Under the pieces are notes generated by a model, which saw only the letters and a list, made by a program, of their open reading frames with translations, searched no databases and was not told where the DNA came from. A DNA stretch of 35,535 bases from JAVJSD01 sp040219575 (GTDB lineage Bacteria > Planctomycetota > Planctomycetia > Pirellulales > Pirellulaceae): positions 1 through 35,535 of the forward strand of contig JAVJSD010000061.1 of the NCBI GenBank assembly GCA_040219575.1, in the 5' to 3' direction. The translations under genes and the position numbers were made by a program. Of the stretch, positions 15,617-23,850 are shown piece by piece (the stretch's first letter is position 1; each line of letters starts with the position of its first letter).

Positions 15617-16552
15617 TCAAAGGCGGCGCCAGGCGGCGCTCCGCTGCTCGACCGAAAGCGGCGGTGCGATTCGCTCCGGGTGCATCAAGTGGGCCAGGAT
15701 CTCAAGACTGTCGACGATTCGCGGGCCGCTGCGGTTGAAATAGGCGTTGCCGTCCACGGCGAAAACTCGCCCCTCCTTGACCGCGGAGAGCGATTGCCAG
15801 CCGGGCCGCTCCGGCAGGATCGCCGCCTCGGAGATGGTTCGCGGCAGGTCGAAGCCGCAGGGCATCACCACGATCACCTCCGGATCGTAATTGACGACGT
15901 CGTCCCAGGCGGAATACGTGCTGTGGCCTTCGTGAGACAGTGAGGCGTCGCCGCCGGCCAAGCGGATCAACTCCGGCATCCAATTGGCCGAGAGCATCGT
16001 CGGTTCGATCCACTCGATGCAGGCGACGCGGACCGGCCGGTCGATGGTGCTGACCGCTTGCCGCACGCGCTCGATCCGCTCTCGCAGACGACGCGCGAAA
16101 TCCTCTCCGGCGGCCGCTCGCCCGACGGCCCGACCGACCCGTTCAACGTCGGAAAGAATATCGTCGAGCGACTGCGGATTGAGGGCCAGCACTTCGGTTC
16201 CGCGAAACACGTCGCACGCGCCGACCATGTCGATCACGTCGTCGTAGCGAACGGCGCAGACGTCGCATTGGGCTTGCGTAACGATCAACTGCGGCTCGAG
16301 CCGCTCGAGCAGTGTTTGATCGATGCCGTACAGGGCGGCGCCCTCGGCCACGAGCAACTTCACCTGATCGTCGATGGCGCCGCTGCCGCGCTGTGGATCG
16401 ACATGCGAGTAGGTGACGCGGGGCCGGTCGGCCGCCTCGGTGGGATGGTCGCACTCGTGGCTGACCGCCACCACTCGGTCGCCCGCACCGATGGCGAACA
16501 ACATCTCCGTGGCGCTGGAGATCAGCGAAGCGATGCGTTGCGGCGGCGACAT
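15617..16552 (-). CDS. Cobalamin/Fe(III)-siderophore-type binding protein (BtuF-like)
   Basis: A 311-residue protein with the two-lobe fold of class-III periplasmic binding proteins: IASLISSATEMLFAIGAGDRVVAVSHECDHP in the first lobe, a long linking helix (LDDILSDVERVGRAVGRAAAGEDFARRLRERIERV), and the second lobe (VRVACIEWIEPTMLSANWMPELIRLAGG, DPEVIVVMPCGFDLPRT). The family binds vitamin B12 or siderophores. This copy has no signal peptide or lipobox and no BtuC/BtuD genes beside it, so it is probably cytosolic or of altered role. Such stand-alone proteins are usually annotated as cobalamin-binding protein. It is unlinked in function to the upstream export operon and to the sucrose synthase gene downstream on the same strand. 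Confidence 0.8.
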   Translation of the reverse strand: MSPPQRIASLISSATEMLFAIGAGDRVVAVSHECDHPTEAADRPRVTYSHVDPQRGSGAIDDQVKLLVAEGAALYGIDQTLLERLEPQLIVTQAQCDVCAVRYDDVIDMVGACDVFRGTEVLALNPQSLDDILSDVERVGRAVGRAAAGEDFARRLRERIERVRQAVSTIDRPVRVACIEWIEPTMLSANWMPELIRLAGGDASLSHEGHSTYSAWDDVVNYDPEVIVVMPCGFDLPRTISEAAILPERPGWQSLSAVKEGRVFAVDGNAYFNRSGPRIVDSLEILAHLMHPERIAPPLSVEQRSAAWRRL

Positions 16553-16646
16553 TCTCGCATTCTCCGCTAACCGACAAGTGACCTAACCGCCCCGGTTCCC
16601 GCTGTGCGAGTGTCTCTCTGGAAACGACGACGTGAAAAATCGACTG

Positions 16647-16740
16647 GTCGCGGAACGCGTGAGAGTTCCTCTTATTTTGATGTCGCCTTTCTCGATGTCG
16701 CCTCTTTCGATGTCGTCGGAAGTCTCACGACTTCCGCTAC
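16647..16740. repeat. REP/BIME cluster 4 (one decayed forward, one inverted copy)
   Basis: The forward copy at 16647-16672 starts GTCG in place of GTAG and has one unpaired position in the stem (GGAACGC-GTGA-GAGTTCC), so it looks decayed. The inverted copy at 16715-16740 is standard. Between them is a 15-nt tandem repeat, GATGTCGCC-TTTCTC, at 16679-16693 and 16694-16708 with a partial third unit. The CTA at 16737-16739 is the stop codon of the leftward gene that begins at 18770. This is the second gene to end inside the GTAG motif. Confidence 0.8.
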
Positions 16741-18770
16741 GAGGATTCCAGGCCGGTGCTCGCGTCCGTGTCGTCCTTCGCTTTCGAGTCGGCTTTGGGC
16801 GATTTCTGTTCGTCGTTCTCGGCTGGCTTGGCCTCGGCTGGCTTGGCCTCGTCTGGCTTAGCCTCGTCGGTTCCGGCGTCGCCGCCTTTTGGGGCGTCTT
16901 CAGCAGGTTTGTCTTTTTTGAGTTCTTGCTTCTTGGCTTCGTCCGGAGACGAGTCGCTCCCGATCGAGTCATTCGCCGTGGAGCCGTCCTTGGGCGGCTC
17001 CTTCGTCGGCGCGTCGTCCTGCGCCTCCTCCGCGGGCGGAGGCAGGAAGGGGCGTCCCGTCCAGAGTTCGGGATCGAAGTCGATCAGGCCGCGGAGTTTG
17101 AAGTCGTGGGGCAGCGGATCCAGATCGAGCTTCGAAAGGATGCTGTCGTACTCGATCAGATCCTGGATCAGCATCTGCGACTCCTCGACGTTGTCATACA
17201 TCTCCGGTCGGCGTTCGAAGATGTCGTGCCACAGGTCCCAGGCGGCCTCGTAATGCTCCTTCGCGCCCAGAACGACGACCTTCTCGCCGTTCTCGTCGCG
17301 GGTCTCCTCTTTCTCGAGTTTCGCCTGCTTGGCGAGTTGCTTGGCCTGGAACAAATGCCGCTTGGCGGCCCGCGCCTGCTCGGTCGACTCCACCTGGCAA
17401 CGAACCAGCCAGTAGTGATACTTCGAGTGCGAATCGAGCTGCTCGGCGCGATCCAACTCCTCGAGCAACTCGCGGAACTCGCCGACGAGTTGGGCCAGCA
17501 AGGGGAGGTTCGCCTCGTCCGTCGCGTTCAGCAAATCCTCGGGCGTCGGATCGAACTTGGGCTGGATCTGCGCCACCATCGTGCGTTGCTCCGCGGTCCG
17601 CAGTTCGGCCGGCGTCTCGAAGGCGTCGCGCTCTTCGCCTTCAAGCGAGTCGCGACGTCGCTGGCGAATATCGAGGCGAAGCTGCTCGAAACCGGGATAC
17701 GACTCGGCGATCTTGCCGCGCACGATGTCGGCCCGCGGGTCCTTGGCGTACAACCGTTCGGCCTCGGCCCGCAACTGGGCGACCTCATCCTCGGGCATCC
17801 CGGAAGCGGCGGCGTCGACCGCCATCGCCAGGGCGTTCGCCCGGTAGCGCAGTTCGTGCAGAGAGTTCAGCCGCACCGGCTCGTTGCGGATGTAAAACTC
17901 ACGGGCGCCATACAACTCCCATTGTTTCTCCGCGTCGCGCCAGGCTTGCTGCGAGACCTCTTCGGGCGGGAGTTCGCCGTCACGGTCGAGCGCGGTGGCG
18001 TAGCTGATCAGGCAGCGCGGCGCGTGCGAGTAGAACAACCAGGGGTTCTCCCGCGTCCGCACGTTGCGGGTTTCAACGATGCGTTCGGCCTTCAGGTACC
18101 ACAAACGGCCCACCAGCCAGTTGTCGGGATACAGGTCGGCCCGGCTCTTGGCGTCGTCGACGTTGACGTACTGATTGAGCTTTTCCTGAAATTCCTCATC
18201 GTGGCGGAACAGGCGGCGGAACTGGCGGAACTCGTCGGCGCGGCCGATCTTCTGGCTCACGAACCAGCCGCACGAGCCCATCAGGTGGGGCTCGTTGCGA
18301 TTGTACTGCGTGCCGTCCATCAGGAAGTCGATGCCCTTGGTCACCCAGTTGTAGCGGTCGCGGTAGTCGTCGAATTCGACCGAGACGTTGTAGGACAGGT
18401 TGTGGGCCTGGAATTCGCGGACGGTGATGAAGTTGGGCTGCAGTTTGACGAGTTGGTTGACGGTCACCGACAGGCGGTCGAAGTCCTTGACCTTCTTGTA
18501 ATGCATGGCCTTCAGCCACAGGTCGCTGACGGCCACGCCGCGCAGCCCGAGCGAGGAAAGCTTCATCGCCTCGCCGGCCGGGTCGATTTCGCCCAAGTTG
18601 GACTGCGCCAAGTCGTTGTCGATGCGCATCTGCGCCAAGTGGCCGCCGTGCTCGACGCCGCCCTCGGTGCCGCGGACGGCGGGCATGCCGAGATTGACGA
18701 TCACGATCAGGGGCGGCACCATCGCCGCCAGGTAGAGGATTTTTCGGATGAATGCGGGGGTCAGGTTCAT
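16737..18770 (-). CDS. Membrane-anchored protein of the ABC export operon, KEAP-rich tail
   Basis: A 677-residue protein. The ATG at 18770 overlaps the permease stop codon (ATGA), so it is translationally coupled to it. One N-terminal hydrophobic segment (about 9-30, KILYLAAMVPPLIVIVNLGMP) is a signal anchor. The body is mostly helical with tetratricopeptide-like patterns (for example FRQFRRLFRHDEEFQEKLNQY and EHYEAAWDLWHDIFERRPEMY) and no catalytic motif that I recognise. The last ~80 residues are low-complexity Lys/Glu/Ala/Pro (DEAKPDEAKPAEAKPAEN), built from 15-nt DNA repeats. It probably serves the exporter as a periplasmic or membrane partner; that is an inference from the operon. It ends at a GTAG repeat. 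Confidence 0.75.
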   Translation of the reverse strand: MNLTPAFIRKILYLAAMVPPLIVIVNLGMPAVRGTEGGVEHGGHLAQMRIDNDLAQSNLGEIDPAGEAMKLSSLGLRGVAVSDLWLKAMHYKKVKDFDRLSVTVNQLVKLQPNFITVREFQAHNLSYNVSVEFDDYRDRYNWVTKGIDFLMDGTQYNRNEPHLMGSCGWFVSQKIGRADEFRQFRRLFRHDEEFQEKLNQYVNVDDAKSRADLYPDNWLVGRLWYLKAERIVETRNVRTRENPWLFYSHAPRCLISYATALDRDGELPPEEVSQQAWRDAEKQWELYGAREFYIRNEPVRLNSLHELRYRANALAMAVDAAASGMPEDEVAQLRAEAERLYAKDPRADIVRGKIAESYPGFEQLRLDIRQRRRDSLEGEERDAFETPAELRTAEQRTMVAQIQPKFDPTPEDLLNATDEANLPLLAQLVGEFRELLEELDRAEQLDSHSKYHYWLVRCQVESTEQARAAKRHLFQAKQLAKQAKLEKEETRDENGEKVVVLGAKEHYEAAWDLWHDIFERRPEMYDNVEESQMLIQDLIEYDSILSKLDLDPLPHDFKLRGLIDFDPELWTGRPFLPPPAEEAQDDAPTKEPPKDGSTANDSIGSDSSPDEAKKQELKKDKPAEDAPKGGDAGTDEAKPDEAKPAEAKPAENDEQKSPKADSKAKDDTDASTGLESS
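16799..16870 (-). repeat. 15-nt repeats encoding the KEAP-rich tail
   Basis: Near-identical units of GGCTTGGCCTCGGCT occur three to four times in tandem on the plus strand at about 16822-16870 and encode repeated EAKPA/DEAKP on the minus strand. They lie inside the coding region and preserve frame. Confidence 0.75.
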
Positions 18771-20590
18771 GCCGCAATCTCGCGCGTTCGCAGGAAGAAG
18801 TATCCGGTGACGGACAGGACGAAACAGTAAGCCAACGTAATCACGAAGTGCTGCGAGAGCAGGTCGCCGTAGATGCTGTAGCCTTCGGCCACGTAATCCG
18901 ACGTGTTGAAGTCGTTGAATCGGGGCAGCACCTGCAGCGCCAGCCGCATCAGAAAGCGGAAGATGTCGTCGAGAAAATCCACCACAGGCGCGGCGGGCCC
19001 CTCCAATTTCAGCGCGGCCGAACGGTGCGTCAGCACGCGGATGAAGGACTCGAACGGGCCGCCGCCGGCCAGCACGTCGTTCGCCAGGTCGCTGATCGAC
19101 TGGGCGTAAAACCCGATGACCAGGCTGAGGATGGTGGCCAGCATCGCCACGGCGCCGCTGAGAAACGAACTGAACATCACGCCGAAGCAGATCACCAGCA
19201 CCATCTGCATCCACATGCTGAGGTACGCTTTGGCGAAGTTCACTCCGAAGTATCCCTCGGCCGACCGCAAGTACAAATCGCCCTGCGCGGCGCCGAAGAA
19301 CTGCCCCGGTTCGGTGCATTGCAGCCAGATCTCGATGCGGCCGTCCTTGTCGACGAACTGCTGGAAGATGTCGACGGGATTGTCGGAGTTGTCGAGCTTC
19401 CACTTGCGGGGAAACAACAACTGTTGCACCGTGAATTCGTCGGACACGAAATCCAGCGGTGCGCTGCGGACGTCGGTGCCCGGCCTGACCAACGTGATCG
19501 AACCGCGGATCCGCTGCTCGATGTCGCCCTTGTAGGTGCGATACACGTCGATCGTCATCTCGATCGGCAGGCCGGTCGGATAGCGCTCGGGGCTGACGTC
19601 GTCAAACGTCCACACGGCGGCGGCGTTGCTGGCCCCCTCGACGTGCATGCGGTACTCCCACTCGTAGCCGACGTGCGTCGGTTTCGTCAGCTGCCCCGTC
19701 GCCTTGTCCAAGAACGACAATTCGCCGTAATGAGGCACGCGGGCTTCGAGCATCCCTTCGGCCGCGCCGACGACGTACTTCGCGTCGGGCCCTTCGCCGA
19801 CCTTCTCCACCCGGTGAGTGTGGCTGGCGGCGTGATCCAGCGCCAGCCTGCCGTTGCGGCGGATCAGCTTGTGCTTGTGGCCGCCTCCCTCGCTGGTTTC
19901 GGGGGCCGCCTCCACCTCTTGCGCCGTCATTTCTCCGCCCGGAGCCAGCACCGCCTCGGCGTCCTCCAGCGCGATCTCGTGATCGTGCCCCAGACCGCGG
20001 ACGACGAACAGGTAGCTCACGGCGCACATGCTGACCATCACGATCGTGCCGATGAAGGTGAAGCCCAGGATGCGGCCGAGGATGATCTCCCCGGCGCGAA
20101 CCGGCTTGGTGATCACCGTGTAGATCGTCTTATTCTTGATGTCGTTGGGCAGACTGAAGGTGCTCAAGAAAACCGCCAGGATGACGGTCAGGTAGCTGGT
20201 CATCGTCATCACGAAACTGAGGTACAGCCGGGCGGGATCGTCGACGCGCGTGTTGAGAAACCAGGCGCCGAACAACAGCAGCACCGCGAACATGGCGAAC
20301 ACCACCAGCACACGCCGTCGGATCGACTCCTTCACCGCCAAGCGGGCCATCGCCAGGGTGCGACGCGGCGACGTCCGCAGCAGGTCGGGAACGGACGTGA
20401 AGATCACCTGGGCGACGACGTAGAACGCCTCAAACGGCCCATGCCGCACCACGCACACCAGGTACGAAAGGAAGCACGCCAGCACGATCAACGACACCAC
20501 GACGATCAGGAAGGTCACGATGGGGCCGGCCCAGATGACGTCGGGGAACAACCACTGGTAGAGCGACTCTTGGCTGTGCTGCAATTCCAT
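18767..20590 (-). CDS. ABC-2-type transporter permease with large soluble insertion
   Basis: A 607-residue protein from the ATG at 20590. An earlier TTG start (20722) would directly follow the ATPase gene, but gives a poorly conserved-looking head. Membrane segments at about 22-45, 93-111, 121-146 and 172-197 are followed by a soluble insertion of roughly 245 residues. The C-terminal membrane part begins around AYLSMWMQMVLVICFGVMFSS. The segment VRGLGHDHEIALEDAE and GGHKHKLIRRNGRLALDHAASHTHRVEK make the insertion His-rich. ABC-2 permeases export lipids, polysaccharides or drugs, or serve gliding/NosY-like functions. The ATPase lies upstream and the anchored partner downstream. The substrate is unknown. 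Confidence 0.82.
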   Translation of the reverse strand: MELQHSQESLYQWLFPDVIWAGPIVTFLIVVVSLIVLACFLSYLVCVVRHGPFEAFYVVAQVIFTSVPDLLRTSPRRTLAMARLAVKESIRRRVLVVFAMFAVLLLFGAWFLNTRVDDPARLYLSFVMTMTSYLTVILAVFLSTFSLPNDIKNKTIYTVITKPVRAGEIILGRILGFTFIGTIVMVSMCAVSYLFVVRGLGHDHEIALEDAEAVLAPGGEMTAQEVEAAPETSEGGGHKHKLIRRNGRLALDHAASHTHRVEKVGEGPDAKYVVGAAEGMLEARVPHYGELSFLDKATGQLTKPTHVGYEWEYRMHVEGASNAAAVWTFDDVSPERYPTGLPIEMTIDVYRTYKGDIEQRIRGSITLVRPGTDVRSAPLDFVSDEFTVQQLLFPRKWKLDNSDNPVDIFQQFVDKDGRIEIWLQCTEPGQFFGAAQGDLYLRSAEGYFGVNFAKAYLSMWMQMVLVICFGVMFSSFLSGAVAMLATILSLVIGFYAQSISDLANDVLAGGGPFESFIRVLTHRSAALKLEGPAAPVVDFLDDIFRFLMRLALQVLPRFNDFNTSDYVAEGYSIYGDLLSQHFVITLAYCFVLSVTGYFFLRTREIAA

Positions 20591-20722
20591 GGCGTGCTGA
20601 CTACTGCGTGCGTCCGCTGAATAACGATTGGCTGGGGTCCCGCGAAATCGTGCCAGATGCGGGGGCGTCTGGTCCGCCGCTCGAAGCAAACTGCCGAGGC
20701 GGGCGAAAAAACCTACCTGCAA

Positions 20723-21658
20723 TCAGTTGCGCTCTTGGGCGCGACGCCCGGGCCGCGCCTCGCTCTCGCGCACAATATCCAGGAACAACTCCTCCAGCGT
20801 GGTGGTCGGATTCTCGATGCTCTGAAGTTTTCCGCCGTGGCGCTCGATGACCGCCTTGATCTCGTCTTCCGCCTCGCGCGACAGGCCCTCGGCGCGGATC
20901 TGCGTCACGTCCTGGACGCGCAGCAGGCTGTCGACCCGGCCCAACTCGCGGAGTTCGCCCTGGTGCAGAATGGCGATCCGGTCGCATACGTCCTGCACGT
21001 CGGCCAGCAGGTGGCTGCACATCAGGATCGTCTTGCCGCGTTCGCGCAGCTTGATGATCAGGTCTTTCATCTTCCGCGTGCCGATGGGATCCAGGCCCGA
21101 AGTCGGCTCGTCGAGTAGCACCAGCTCGGGGTCGTTGATCAACGCTTGCGCCAGGCCCAGCCGGCGGGCCATCCCCTTGGAGTACTCCTTCAACTGACGT
21201 CGCTTCGCCCAACCCAATTCCATGTCTTCGATCAGTTGCGCCGCCCGCTCACGCCGCAAGGAGGCCGGCATGTTGAACAGCCGGCCGTAAAAATCGAGCG
21301 TCTCTTCGGCGTTCAAAAAGCGATACAGATAGGATTCTTCGGGCAGGTAGCCGATCCGCTCGTTCTTGCTGACGTCGGAGGCGTCCTTGTCGAACACCAG
21401 CGCCCGGCCCGCCGTTGGAAACAGCAGCCCGAGCAGCAACTTGATCGTGGTCGACTTCCCCGAACCGTTGGGGCCGAGCAGTCCGAAGATCTCTCCCCGT
21501 CGGACCTCCATGTCGAGCGCCTTGAGGGCCCGGACTTTTTGCCGCCCCCAAAAGTCGCGGTAGACCTTGCTCAGATTGCGGGTCTCGATGACGACGTCGG
21601 ACGGCGACGAAGACGGTTTCTCGGACGAGGCGACTTCTGCGGCGGCGGGGGAACTCAT
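20723..21658 (-). CDS. ABC transporter ATP-binding protein (ABC-2 exporter type)
   Basis: A 311-residue protein. The ATG at 21658 fits the domain start; further-upstream in-frame codons give an implausible extension. The Walker A motif is GPNGSGKST (62-70). The Q-loop region is YLPEESYLYRFL, the signature is EYSKGMARRLGLAQAL, Walker B is LVLLDEPTSGLDP, and the switch His is in MCSHLLADV. The arrangement is that of CcmA/NatA-type ATPases that pair with ABC-2 permeases. The C-terminal ~80 residues (VDSLLRVQDVTQIRAEG) form the usual extension. It is the first gene of the leftward operon ATPase-permease-anchored protein. Its Shine-Dalgarno is weak. Confidence 0.92.
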   Translation of the reverse strand: MSSPAAAEVASSEKPSSSPSDVVIETRNLSKVYRDFWGRQKVRALKALDMEVRRGEIFGLLGPNGSGKSTTIKLLLGLLFPTAGRALVFDKDASDVSKNERIGYLPEESYLYRFLNAEETLDFYGRLFNMPASLRRERAAQLIEDMELGWAKRRQLKEYSKGMARRLGLAQALINDPELVLLDEPTSGLDPIGTRKMKDLIIKLRERGKTILMCSHLLADVQDVCDRIAILHQGELRELGRVDSLLRVQDVTQIRAEGLSREAEDEIKAVIERHGGKLQSIENPTTTLEELFLDIVRESEARPGRRAQERN

Positions 21659-22106
21659 CAGGCGGCTCGTGGGGTGAGGCGAGTCCCTCGACAAGCGGAC
21701 GCAGACGACCTGTTGACGTACGTCGAGCGCGAGGGGGGAACTTCTGTATGTACGGTCGGAAAGAGAAGGGGGTTCGGGCAAACGGGAAATTCGCGGCGGC
21801 GGGGAAAAGAGAGCCCTCGGAGGTTCTCGCGCCGTGCCTGAGGCCTACTATATCACGCCCGCCGCTTACCGCAATAATCGCAGCCCCCGCAACCGGTTAC
21901 AACGCGAGGGGGAAGCCGGATCGTGTCGCGCGGGTTCCTGGCAGTTTGCGGTCGCGAACCGGAAAACCCACTAACTTACACGCAATTCCGAGGAAACCGA
22001 GCAGACAACATGAAATCTGAGTGAATGCAGCGGCCGCCAATCCCCACGACAACCCGAGTCCGCGCCGATACACTACACCGTCACCGTTGCTCGACGAAGG
22101 ACTCCG
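21659..22106. other. Divergent intergenic region, no gene recognised
   Basis: 448 bases separate the leftward ABC ATPase from rightward folC and must hold both promoters. A locally AT-richer stretch, ACTATATCA near 21846-21854, may contribute to a promoter, but I could not assign a -35/-10 pair. No repeat of the GTAG family is present. Confidence 0.4.
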
Positions 22107-23627
22107 ATGGCCGCGAATCCCCTTTCGCTCGCTTATGAAGACGCTCTGGCCTTTCTGTACGGTCGAATCAACTACGAGCGATTGAGCGGCGCCGCGCGAC
22201 GACGCTGGCGTTTCAAGCTCGATCGCATGCGCCGCCTGCTCGCGCGAATCGGCGATCCCCACGTCGGATTGCCCTGCGTGCACGTCGCGGGCACCAAGGG
22301 CAAAGGCTCGACGGCCACCATGATCTCGTCGGTGTTGCTCGAAGCCGGATACAACACCGGGCTCTACACCTCGCCGCATCTGGAGCGTCTGGAGCAGCGA
22401 ATGCAGGTCGGCGGCGAGGAGTGTTCGGCCGAGGAGCTTGTCGCGCTGGTCGACGCGGTGCGGCCCGAGATCGAGGCGATGGACCACGAGGCGGGCGGCG
22501 ACGAGGCGGGACAACCGACGTTCTTCGAAATCACCACCGCCATGGCGCTGCTGCACTTTCGCCGCCGCAACGTGCAAGCGGCGGTGCTGGAAGTGGGACT
22601 CGGCGGACGGCTTGATTCCACGAACGTCTGCCAACCGCTGGTCTCGGTCATCACCAGCATCAGTTTCGACCACACGCAGCAACTCGGTGCGACGCTGGCG
22701 GCGATCGCGGGCGAAAAGGCCGGCATCATCAAGCCTGCGGTTCCCGTCGTCAGCGGCGTGTTGGACGACGAGCCCCGCCGGGTGATTGAGCGACAGGCGC
22801 AAACACTCGCTTGCCCCATGCTGCAGTTGGGCGTCGATTTCGACGCCATCTACGACGGGCCGACGAACCTGGCCGGCGCGAACCTGGCCGGCGCGTCGCA
22901 CGGCGATGGGGCTCGCTGCTTCGGCATGATGGCGTACACGGCGCGATCCGCTTCGCCCGATCCGACGCCCACGCAACTTGCTGATTTGCACATCGGCATG
23001 TGGGGACGGCATCAGGCGAACAACGCCGCCGTGGCGATTCAGGCCCTGGAGGTGCTGAAACGCCAAGGTTGGGACATCTCGGAGACGGCGATTCGGCAGG
23101 GGCTGATGAAGGCGAGTTGTGCCGCGCGCACGGAAGTCGTCGGGCGCCGTCCGATGATCATGCTCGACGTCGCACACAACGCGGCCTCCATCGCGGCGCT
23201 GCTCGACACACTGGACGAATACGCGCCCGCCGCGCGTCGCCTGATCGTGTTCGCCAGCAGCAAAGACAAGGACCTGCCTGGCATGCTCCAACAACTCTCG
23301 GGGCGCGCCGACCGTCTGCTGCTCACGCGGTTTCTCGGCAGTCCGCGGAGCGCCGCGCTGGAAGACCTGCGGGAGGCTTTGCCGGCAGGCGTCGGCGAAG
23401 CCGCCGCGCCGCGGCGGCTGCCCCTGTGCACGTTCCACGAGGATCCGCACGAGGCGGTGCGTGCGGCGCTCTCGGAGGCGGCTGCAGATGACGTGGTGTG
23501 CGTGACCGGCTCGTTCTTCATCGCGGCCGAATTGAGGCAGGAGCTTCTCACGCGTCGCGAAGCGGCGCCGCTTGCGACGCCGGCCGCGCAGGCCTGCGCA
23601 ATCGAGATTCCGCGGGCCTCGGGTTAG
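22107..23627 (+). CDS. folC: Bifunctional folylpolyglutamate/dihydrofolate synthase
   Basis: A 506-residue Mur-ligase-superfamily enzyme. The P-loop is GTKGKGST (62-69). YTSPHLERLEQR (87-98) is the folate-loop signature. Further motifs are FFEITTAMALLHF, LEVGLGGRLDSTN (Mg-binding), SISFDHTQQLG, EKAGIIKP and DVAHNAAS in the C-terminal domain. It adds glutamate to dihydropteroate and/or folates in the cytoplasm. A 15-nt in-frame duplication (22866-22895) inserts NLAGANLAGA into the middle domain, and the protein is about 70 residues longer than Escherichia coli FolC. Malate dehydrogenase follows after 223 bases. Confidence 0.93.
   Translation: MAANPLSLAYEDALAFLYGRINYERLSGAARRRWRFKLDRMRRLLARIGDPHVGLPCVHVAGTKGKGSTATMISSVLLEAGYNTGLYTSPHLERLEQRMQVGGEECSAEELVALVDAVRPEIEAMDHEAGGDEAGQPTFFEITTAMALLHFRRRNVQAAVLEVGLGGRLDSTNVCQPLVSVITSISFDHTQQLGATLAAIAGEKAGIIKPAVPVVSGVLDDEPRRVIERQAQTLACPMLQLGVDFDAIYDGPTNLAGANLAGASHGDGARCFGMMAYTARSASPDPTPTQLADLHIGMWGRHQANNAAVAIQALEVLKRQGWDISETAIRQGLMKASCAARTEVVGRRPMIMLDVAHNAASIAALLDTLDEYAPAARRLIVFASSKDKDLPGMLQQLSGRADRLLLTRFLGSPRSAALEDLREALPAGVGEAAAPRRLPLCTFHEDPHEAVRAALSEAAADDVVCVTGSFFIAAELRQELLTRREAAPLATPAAQACAIEIPRASG
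22866..22895 (+). repeat. 15-nt in-frame tandem duplication within folC
   Basis: AACCTGGCCGGCGCG occurs twice in tandem (22866-22880 and 22881-22895) and encodes NLAGA twice. It lies in a variable loop of the protein. Confidence 0.85.
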
Positions 23628-23754
23628 TTGAACGTGTTTCGGCGGCGCGCTGCAAACGACGCGCACCTTCCTTGCCCAAGGACGCGGCGACTTCAAGTAG
23701 GTAATTCCAATGAAGCGAAAACCGCATGCCGCGATCGCGGCGAGACAAGCCCAC

Positions 23755-23782
23755 TTGACTTAACTTGGTCGAGCCTCATATT
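23755..23782 (+). promoter_or_regulatory. Candidate mdh promoter
   Basis: TTGACT (23755-23760) and CATATT (23777-23782) are separated by 16 bases and lie about 70 bases before the mdh start. This is a housekeeping-type match of modest quality. It is inference from sequence alone. Confidence 0.35.
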
Positions 23783-23850
23783 CGGAGAACGTTGGCCGGC
23801 GCCGCCGCCGGTGCATTGATTCGCCCATCTGGGAGTCGGAGGACCTTGTG

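Noticed and set aside
14271..15743. 490-residue rightward frame opposite sucrose synthase
   Set aside because: Antisense of a conserved enzyme, no domain, no ribosome-binding site.
16632..18830. 732-residue rightward open frame opposite the export-operon gene
   Set aside because: Long only because of GC bias; protein is compositionally odd, and the leftward frame has coupled start, membrane anchor and regular helices.
18752..20620. 622-residue rightward frame opposite the ABC permease
   Set aside because: His/Arg/Gln-rich shadow frame; the minus strand encodes clear membrane segments.
21897..23696. 599-residue leftward frame opposite folC
   Set aside because: folC motifs (P-loop, folate loop) are on the plus strand; the antisense protein has none.
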